A stretch of DNA of 64,000 nt, taken from the NCBI GenBank assembly GCA_003062205.1, contig PQCP01000096.1:1-64000 (forward strand), given 5' to 3'. The DNA is from Candidatus Sedimenticola endophacoides. GTDB taxonomy: Bacteria; Pseudomonadota; Gammaproteobacteria; Chromatiales; Chromatiaceae. Below, piece after piece: positions 58,690 to 64,000 of this stretch. Position 1 is the first letter of the stretch, and every line of letters starts with the position of its first letter. Both the position numbers and the translations under genes were made by a program. The notes under the pieces are model-generated. The model was not told the DNA's origin. It made no database searches and was given only the letters and a program-made list of their open reading frames with translations.

Positions 58690-60050
58690 TCTGCTTCAAC
58701 ACGGCTGAGCTGGCCGAGGGGCTGCGGGGCACGCGACTCGGCGAGGAGGCCGCCTTTGGCGCCGTCAGCACCGATACCCGCACTCTGTGCGCCGGGGATC
58801 TGTTCGTGGCCATCAAGGGACCCACCTTCGACGGCCATGACTATGTCGGGGAGGCGCGCGAGCGCGGTGCGGCGGCGGCCCTGGTACAGCGCGATGTCGG
58901 CGCGCCCCTGCCGCGGGTGCTGGTCCCGGACACCCGCCTCGGGCTGGGCGCATTGGCGGCCATGTGGCGGCAGCGCAGCGGGGTGCCGCTGGTGGCGGTC
59001 ACCGGCAGCAACGGCAAGACCACGGTCAAGGAAATGCTTGCGGCTATCCTGCGCGAGAGCGGCAGCAGCGTACTGGCGACCCGGGGCAATCTGAACAACG
59101 ACATCGGTCTTCCGCTGACCCTGACTGGGCTCCAGGACGAGCGCTACGCGGTGGTAGAGATGGGGGCCAATCACCCCGGGGAGATCGCCTACCTGACACG
59201 TATCGCGCGGCCCGACGTGGCGCTGCTCAACAACGCCGGGCGCGCCCATCTGGAGGGATTTGGTTCCCTTGAGGGGGTGGCCAGGGCCAAGGCGGAGATC
59301 ATCCATGGGCTGGCGCCGCAGGGCTGGTTCGTATTCAACGCGGACGACCCATGGGCCCCCCTGTGGCGCGGTCTCGCCAAGGGGTGCAACCGTCGCACCT
59401 TCGGTATCGCGCCGGGGGCGGATGTGCGCGCCGTCGATGCCGGCGGGCTGCACTGGGGCGCGGAGGGGTTCGTCAACCGGTTTCAGGTGCACTCGCCGCA
59501 GGGCGAAGTCGGGGTGGAACTGCGGCTGGCCGGGCGGCACAACCTGCTTAATGCCCTGGCCGCCATTGCCGCCGCCCAGCTGGTGGGGGCGGATCTGGAT
59601 CAAATCCGCCGCGGGCTGGCCGCCGTCACCCCGGTCAGGGGACGGCTGCAGCCCCGCGCCGGACGCAACGGGGTGACGCTGATCGACGACAGCTACAACG
59701 CCAATCCCGACTCCGTGGCGGCGGCGATCGAGGTGCTGGGCAGCGCCCCGGGCCGGCGCATCCTGATATTGGGCGGGCTGGCCGAGCTGGGCGGGGATGC
59801 GGAACGCTTTTACGCCGAGTTGGGCGAGCGGGCGCGGGCGGCGGGTATCGAGCGCCTCTACGGGGTCGGTGCGGCGGGTATCGCCGCCGACAGTTTTGGC
59901 GCGGGCGGTTACCGCTTCGCAGGCCGTGAGGCGTTGATCGGGGGCTTGGATGGCGAATTTCACAGAGGGGACAAAGTCTTGATAAAGGGTTCCCGAAGTG
60001 CCGGGATGGAGCGGGTGGTCGAGGTGCTGATGGCGCCGGAGGGGGACTGA
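58686..60050 (+). CDS. murF: UDP-MurNAc-pentapeptide synthetase MurF
   Basis: Adds D-Ala-D-Ala to the tripeptide precursor. 454 residues with [19 protein letters not shown], the ATP loop [31 protein letters not shown] and the C-terminal [17 protein letters not shown]. It shares a base with mraY at the TGATG junction. Confidence 0.96.
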   Translation: MICFNTAELAEGLRGTRLGEEAAFGAVSTDTRTLCAGDLFVAIKGPTFDGHDYVGEARERGAAAALVQRDVGAPLPRVLVPDTRLGLGALAAMWRQRSGVPLVAVTGSNGKTTVKEMLAAILRESGSSVLATRGNLNNDIGLPLTLTGLQDERYAVVEMGANHPGEIAYLTRIARPDVALLNNAGRAHLEGFGSLEGVARAKAEIIHGLAPQGWFVFNADDPWAPLWRGLAKGCNRRTFGIAPGADVRAVDAGGLHWGAEGFVNRFQVHSPQGEVGVELRLAGRHNLLNALAAIAAAQLVGADLDQIRRGLAAVTPVRGRLQPRAGRNGVTLIDDSYNANPDSVAAAIEVLGSAPGRRILILGGLAELGGDAERFYAELGERARAAGIERLYGVGAAGIAADSFGAGGYRFAGREALIGGLDGEFHRGDKVLIKGSRSAGMERVVEVLMAPEGD

Positions 60051-61132
60051 TGTTGCTCTATCTGGCGGAATACCTGGCACGCTTCGACAGCGGCTTCAAC
60101 GTGTTTCAGTACCTGACCCTGCGCGCCATCCTCGGGGTGTTGACGGCGCTCATCATCTCGTTTCTGGTCGGACCTCTGATGATCCGACGCCTGTCGCTGC
60201 ACCAGATCGGACAGACGGTGCGCGACGATGGACCCCAATCCCACCTGAGCAAGGCCGGCACCCCCACCATGGGCGGCGCCCTGCTGCTGGTTGCGATCTC
60301 CATCAGCACCCTGCTGTGGGCCGACCTGGGCAGCCGCTACGTCTGGGTGGCGGTGGTGGTAACCCTGCTGTTCGGGGTGATCGGTTTCTACGACGACTAC
60401 AAAAAACTGGTGCTGCAGGACCCCAGGGGACTGGCGGCACGTTACAAGTATCTCTGGCAGTCAGTGGTCGGCCTGGGCGCGGCCTGGACACTCTACGCCA
60501 CGGCAGTGCTGCCGGCCGAGACCCAGCTGCTGATCCCCTTCTTCAAGAACGCGGTGATCGACATGGGCCCCTGGTTCGTGCTCCTGACCTATTTCGTCAT
60601 TGTCGGCACCAGCAACGCGGTCAACCTGACCGACGGCCTGGACGGGCTGGCGATCATGCCGACGGTGCTGGTGGCCGGCGCCCTGGGTATCTTCGCCTAT
60701 GTCTCCGGTCATGCCCAGATATCGGATTACCTGCTGATCCCCAACCTCCCCGGGGTGGGGGAGGTGGTGGTGTTCTGCGGCGCCCTGGTCGGTGCCGGGC
60801 TCGGTTTTTTGTGGTTCAACGCCTACCCCGCCCAGGTCTTCATGGGCGATGTGGGGGCGCTGGCGCTGGGTGCGGCGCTGGGCGTGGTGGCGGTGGTGGT
60901 GCGCCAGGAGCTGGTGCTGGTGATCATGGGCGGCATCTTCGTGGTTGAGACGGTGTCGGTAATGCTGCAGGTGGCCTCCTTCAAGCTGACCGGCAGGCGC
61001 ATCTTCCGCATGGCGCCCCTGCACCATCATTTCGAACTAAAGGGATGGCCCGAGCCGCGGGTCATCGTGCGGTTCTGGATCGTGACGGTGATCCTGGTGC
61101 TGGTCGGTCTGGCCAGCCTGAAGATCCGTTGA
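60050..61132 (+). CDS. mraY: Phospho-MurNAc-pentapeptide translocase MraY
   Basis: Integral membrane enzyme forming lipid I from UDP-MurNAc-pentapeptide and undecaprenyl phosphate. 360 residues, about ten membrane segments. Catalytic motifs: [22 protein letters not shown] (Asp pair), [14 protein letters not shown], and the cytoplasmic [14 protein letters not shown]. It starts at the overlap with murF and ends about 35 bases before murD. Confidence 0.96.
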   Translation: MLLYLAEYLARFDSGFNVFQYLTLRAILGVLTALIISFLVGPLMIRRLSLHQIGQTVRDDGPQSHLSKAGTPTMGGALLLVAISISTLLWADLGSRYVWVAVVVTLLFGVIGFYDDYKKLVLQDPRGLAARYKYLWQSVVGLGAAWTLYATAVLPAETQLLIPFFKNAVIDMGPWFVLLTYFVIVGTSNAVNLTDGLDGLAIMPTVLVAGALGIFAYVSGHAQISDYLLIPNLPGVGEVVVFCGALVGAGLGFLWFNAYPAQVFMGDVGALALGAALGVVAVVVRQELVLVIMGGIFVVETVSVMLQVASFKLTGRRIFRMAPLHHHFELKGWPEPRVIVRFWIVTVILVLVGLASLKIR

Positions 61133-61166
61133 CGGGTAGGCCCGGGCAAGCGAGGTGAAGCGACAG

Positions 61167-62513
61167 ATGCAGGCGGGAGTGACAGGAAAGACGCTGGTGG
61201 TCGGTCTGGGTAAGACCGGGCTCTCGTGCGCCCGCTTTCTCGCCTCCCGGGGGGTCGCGGTGGCGGTCACCGACAGCCGCGCCGAACCGCCCGGGCTTGC
61301 GCGACTGCGCGAGGAGCTGCCGGACCTGGCGCTGTTTCTCGGGGGGTTCGACCCGGCGGTGTTCGAGGCGGCGCAGCGGCTGGTGGTGAGTCCCGGGGTC
61401 TCCATCCGGGAGCCGCTGATTCATGCCGCCGCCGCGCGCGGGGTGCCGGTGATCGGTGATGTGGAGCTGTTCGCCCAGGCGGCGGATGCCCCGGTGGCGG
61501 CGATCAGCGGCTCCAACGGCAAGAGCAGCGTGACCACCCTGCTGGGGGAGATGGCGCTGGCGGCGGGCTTGCGTACCGGCGTCGGCGGCAATCTGGGTGA
61601 GCCGGCCCTGGATCTGCTGGATCGGCCTGCCGAGCTGTATGTCCTGGAGCTCTCCAGCTTCCAGCTCGAGACCACCTCCAGCCTCAGGCCGCGGGCGGCG
61701 GTGGTGCTCAACGTCTCCCCCGATCACATGGACCGATACACCGACCTGCAGCACTACGCCGATACCAAGGCGCGGATCTATGCCGGGGCGGAGGTGGGGG
61801 TGTTCAATCGTGACGACCCCCGGGTGATGGCCATGCGCCGGGAGGGGGGCGAGGCGCTCTTCTTTACCCTCGGTCCTCCGGCCGAGGATACCTTCGGGCT
61901 GCGCGGCGATGCCCGGGACGAGTGGCTCTGCTTCGGCGGCGAGGCGCTGCTTCCCAGCGCGGAACTCAAGACGCCGGGCCGGCACAACATCGCCAACGCC
62001 CTCGCCGCCCTGGCCATGGGTAGCGCCATGGGGCTGCCGATGCCTGCCATGCTGCGGGCCCTGGGGGAGTTTCGCGGCCTGCCGCACCGTACCCAATTCA
62101 TCGCCGAACGCGATGGCGTGCGCTGGTACAACGACTCCAAGGGGACCAATGTCGGTGCCTGCGTCGCGGCCCTCGAAGGGTTGCGCGGCGGCGACCGGGA
62201 GCGGACCGTCCTGATCGCGGGTGGCGACGGAAAGGGGGCTGATTTCTCCGGGCTCAAGCCGGTTGTCGCGGCGCACGCCAGGGCCGTGGTGCTGATCGGA
62301 CGCGATGCCGGAGTGATCGAGCAGGCCCTCGGCGGCGTGGTGCCGGTGGCGCACGCCGTCGATATGGACGAGGCGGTGGCGCGCGCGGCGGAGTTCGCCC
62401 TGCCGGGGGACCGGGTGCTGCTCTCCCCGGCTTGTGCAAGCTTCGATATGTATCGCGGCTATGAACACCGGGGCGAGGTGTTCGTGGACGCCCTGGGGAG
62501 GTTGCTGCAATGA
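61167..62513 (+). CDS. murD: UDP-MurNAc-L-alanine:D-glutamate ligase MurD
   Basis: Adds D-Glu to UDP-MurNAc-L-Ala. 448 residues from the ATG at 61167 (MQAGVTGKTLVVGLGKTGLS); a GTG four codons earlier (61155) is an alternative start. ATP loop AISGSNGKSSVTTLLGEMA, LELSSFQLETT, NVSPDHMDRY and WYNDSKGTNVGA are present. It overlaps ftsW by four bases. Confidence 0.95.
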   Translation: MQAGVTGKTLVVGLGKTGLSCARFLASRGVAVAVTDSRAEPPGLARLREELPDLALFLGGFDPAVFEAAQRLVVSPGVSIREPLIHAAAARGVPVIGDVELFAQAADAPVAAISGSNGKSSVTTLLGEMALAAGLRTGVGGNLGEPALDLLDRPAELYVLELSSFQLETTSSLRPRAAVVLNVSPDHMDRYTDLQHYADTKARIYAGAEVGVFNRDDPRVMAMRREGGEALFFTLGPPAEDTFGLRGDARDEWLCFGGEALLPSAELKTPGRHNIANALAALAMGSAMGLPMPAMLRALGEFRGLPHRTQFIAERDGVRWYNDSKGTNVGACVAALEGLRGGDRERTVLIAGGDGKGADFSGLKPVVAAHARAVVLIGRDAGVIEQALGGVVPVAHAVDMDEAVARAAEFALPGDRVLLSPACASFDMYRGYEHRGEVFVDALGRLLQ

Positions 62514-63688
62514 GCGCGATGCAGGCGACCGTGGGGGACCGCAAGCGGATGAGGGTGCGTTACGACTGGCGGCTGATTAGCGCCGCCGCGGCCCTGCTCG
62601 GCCTCGGTGTGGTGATGGTCGCATCGGCATCGCTGCACAAGCTCGCTGGTGCGCCGCTCTACTATCTTACGCGCCACCTGATCGCCATCGGCATCGGCGT
62701 GGTCGGTATGTGGCTTATGACACGCATTCCGATACGGGAATGGGAGCGCTGGGGCACTCTGCTGTTTTTTCTGGGAATGCTGCTGTTGGTTCTGGTACTG
62801 GTGCCGGGGGTCGGCCGCGAGGCCAACGGCGCCACCCGCTGGATCCCCGTTGGTGCCTTCAACCTTCAGAGTTCGGAGTTCATGAAGCTGTTTGTGGTGT
62901 TCTATCTCGCGGGCTATCTGGTGCGCCGCCAGATCGAGGTGGCGCGCCAGGCCTGGGGTTTCATCAAGCCGATGATCCTGCTGGTGATGGCTTGTGTCCT
63001 AATCATGTTGGAGCCGGATTTCGGTACCACCGCCGTGTTGCTGGCGACGGCGCTCGGTCTGTTGTTTCTTGGCGGCGTGCCGGTGTGGCAGTTCGCGCTC
63101 CTGATTGGGCTCTCCGGGGTGGCATTGACGACCCTGGTGCTCATCTCGCCTTACCGGTTGCAGCGCATCTCCTCATTTCTCGACCCCTGGGCCGACGCCC
63201 TGGACAGCGGTTACCAGTTAAGCCAGGCGTTGATCGCCTTCGGTCGTGGCGAGTGGTTCGGTGTCGGGCTCGGTAACGGGATTCAGAAGCAGTTCTACCT
63301 GCCGGAGGCGCACACCGATTTTCTGATGGCGGTGATCGGTGAGGAGCTGGGGCTGCTCGGGACCCTGGTGGTGATCGCCCTGTTCGGCTTTATCGTCTGG
63401 CGCGCCTTCGCCATCGGGGCCCGGGCCGAACGCCTGGGACAGCGTTTTGCCTCCTATGTGGCCCAGGGCTTCGGGCTTTGGATCGGTCTGCAGGCGTTTA
63501 TCAATATCGGGGTCAACATCGGCCTGCTGCCGACCAAGGGACTGACTTTGCCCCTGCTGAGCTACGGCGGCAACAGCATCATCGTCGCCTGTATGGCGAT
63601 CGGATTGTTGCTGCGTATCGATTACGAGCTGAATCTCGGCGTGGGACCGGACAGCAACCCGAAGGAGGCGCAATGGGCGGGGGCGTGA
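62510..63688 (+). CDS. ftsW: FtsW, septal peptidoglycan glycosyltransferase
   Basis: SEDS-family polytopic membrane protein that polymerises lipid II with its partner FtsI, encoded six genes upstream. 392 residues with about ten membrane segments; motifs include GREANGATRWIPVGAFNLQSSE (summarised), MLEPDFGTTAVLLATA, PEAHTDFLMAVIGEELG and LPLLSYGGNSIIV. Its stop lies inside the murG start region (16-base overlap). Confidence 0.95.
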   Translation: MSAMQATVGDRKRMRVRYDWRLISAAAALLGLGVVMVASASLHKLAGAPLYYLTRHLIAIGIGVVGMWLMTRIPIREWERWGTLLFFLGMLLLVLVLVPGVGREANGATRWIPVGAFNLQSSEFMKLFVVFYLAGYLVRRQIEVARQAWGFIKPMILLVMACVLIMLEPDFGTTAVLLATALGLLFLGGVPVWQFALLIGLSGVALTTLVLISPYRLQRISSFLDPWADALDSGYQLSQALIAFGRGEWFGVGLGNGIQKQFYLPEAHTDFLMAVIGEELGLLGTLVVIALFGFIVWRAFAIGARAERLGQRFASYVAQGFGLWIGLQAFINIGVNIGLLPTKGLTLPLLSYGGNSIIVACMAIGLLLRIDYELNLGVGPDSNPKEAQWAGA

Positions 63689-64000
63689 TGGTCATGGCCG
63701 GGGGTACCGGCGGACATGTCTTTCCCGCCCTGGCGGTGGCCCGGGCGTTGCGCGAGCGCGGGCGGGAGGTGTTGTGGCTCGGGACACCAGGTAGCTTCGA
63801 GTCGCGGGTGGTGCCAGGGCACGGCTTCCCCATGGAGCTGGTCAACCTGCGGGGATTGCGCGGTAACGGCATTGGCGGCTGGCTGGGCGCGCCTTTCATG
63901 ATCGGCTATGCCCTGTTGCGCTCGCTGGCGATTCTGCGCCGCCACCGCCCTTCGCTGGTGTTGGGTATGGGGGGATTCGTGACCGGCCCGGGCGGTGTGG
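63673..64000 (+). CDS. murG: MurG, lipid II-forming GlcNAc transferase (partial)
   Basis: Starts at the ATG at 63673 with GAAGGAGG upstream and runs off the right edge. The first residues MGGGVMVMAGGTGGHVFPAL carry the Gly-rich donor/acceptor loop of MurG, followed by WLGTPGSFESRVVPGHGFP and MGGFVTGPGG. It adds GlcNAc to lipid I on the inner face of the membrane. Only about 109 residues are visible. Confidence 0.95.
   Translation, partial: MGGGVMVMAGGTGGHVFPALAVARALRERGREVLWLGTPGSFESRVVPGHGFPMELVNLRGLRGNGIGGWLGAPFMIGYALLRSLAILRRHRPSLVLGMGGFVTGPGGV

Overview
The window reads as one chromosomal segment of a GC-rich gammaproteobacterium. Gene order and content (twitching-pilus and Chp chemosensory genes beside gshB, a Calvin-cycle style transketolase/GAPDH/PGK/pyruvate kinase/aldolase run, a complete dcw cluster behind rnpB) suggest an autotrophic, possibly sulfur-oxidising Chromatiales-like lineage. 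The lineage is an inference; no rRNA or RuBisCO gene is present to confirm it.

Layout. 1-2.1 kb: the end of an IS5-like insertion sequence that truncates a dynamin-like GTPase gene, then copy 1 of a 297-bp repeat. 2.1-7.5 kb: yggT, proC, yggS on the minus strand, divergent from pilT-pilU, then a PyrK-like reductase. 7.8-11.9 kb: ruvX, yqgE, a TonB-like gene, apbE and gshB, all minus. 12.2-13.0 kb: a decayed rhodanese gene. 13.1-23.1 kb: pilG-pilH-pilI-pilJ-chpA-chpC, the chemosensory pathway controlling type IV pili. 23.2-24.4 kb: an SGNH hydrolase gene split by copy 2 of the 297-bp repeat. 24.4-29.0 kb: rsmE, metF, ahcY and metK on the minus strand (the SAM/SAH cycle), with a SAH riboswitch before ahcY and a SAM-II-like riboswitch with a terminator before metK. 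29.2-37.2 kb: a thioredoxin-like gene, then tkt, gap, pgk, pyk and fba, closed by a strong terminator. 37.3-45.3 kb: a seven-gene membrane/MoxR/DUF58 operon. 45.3-50.5 kb: small metabolic and orphan genes, with a frameshifted srkA and a start-less glutaredoxin remnant beside purC. 50.5-52.6 kb: argF and argD. 52.8-53.2 kb: rnpB. 53.3-64 kb: mraZ, rsmH, ftsL, ftsI, murE, murF, mraY, murD, ftsW and murG (cut by the right edge), with a sigma70-like promoter and four MraZ-type operator boxes.

The most unusual signal is the 297-bp element present in three apparently identical copies (1526-1822, 23587-23883, 55115-55411). It has no terminal inverted repeats and no visible target duplication, is full of RNA-like hairpins, and always sits between two G residues. 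Two copies lie inside coding sequence in the sense orientation and at the same codon phase, one of them after codon 7 of the essential gene ftsI. The third abuts the start codon of the dynamin-like gene in antisense. Each sense copy ends the upstream frame with an internal stop and offers an ATG, in the loop of its last hairpin, in frame with the downstream half. Size, 5' boundary hairpin, a short sequence resemblance and lack of a transposase recall stand-alone HEARO/IscB omega-RNA elements, but this needs a covariance search.
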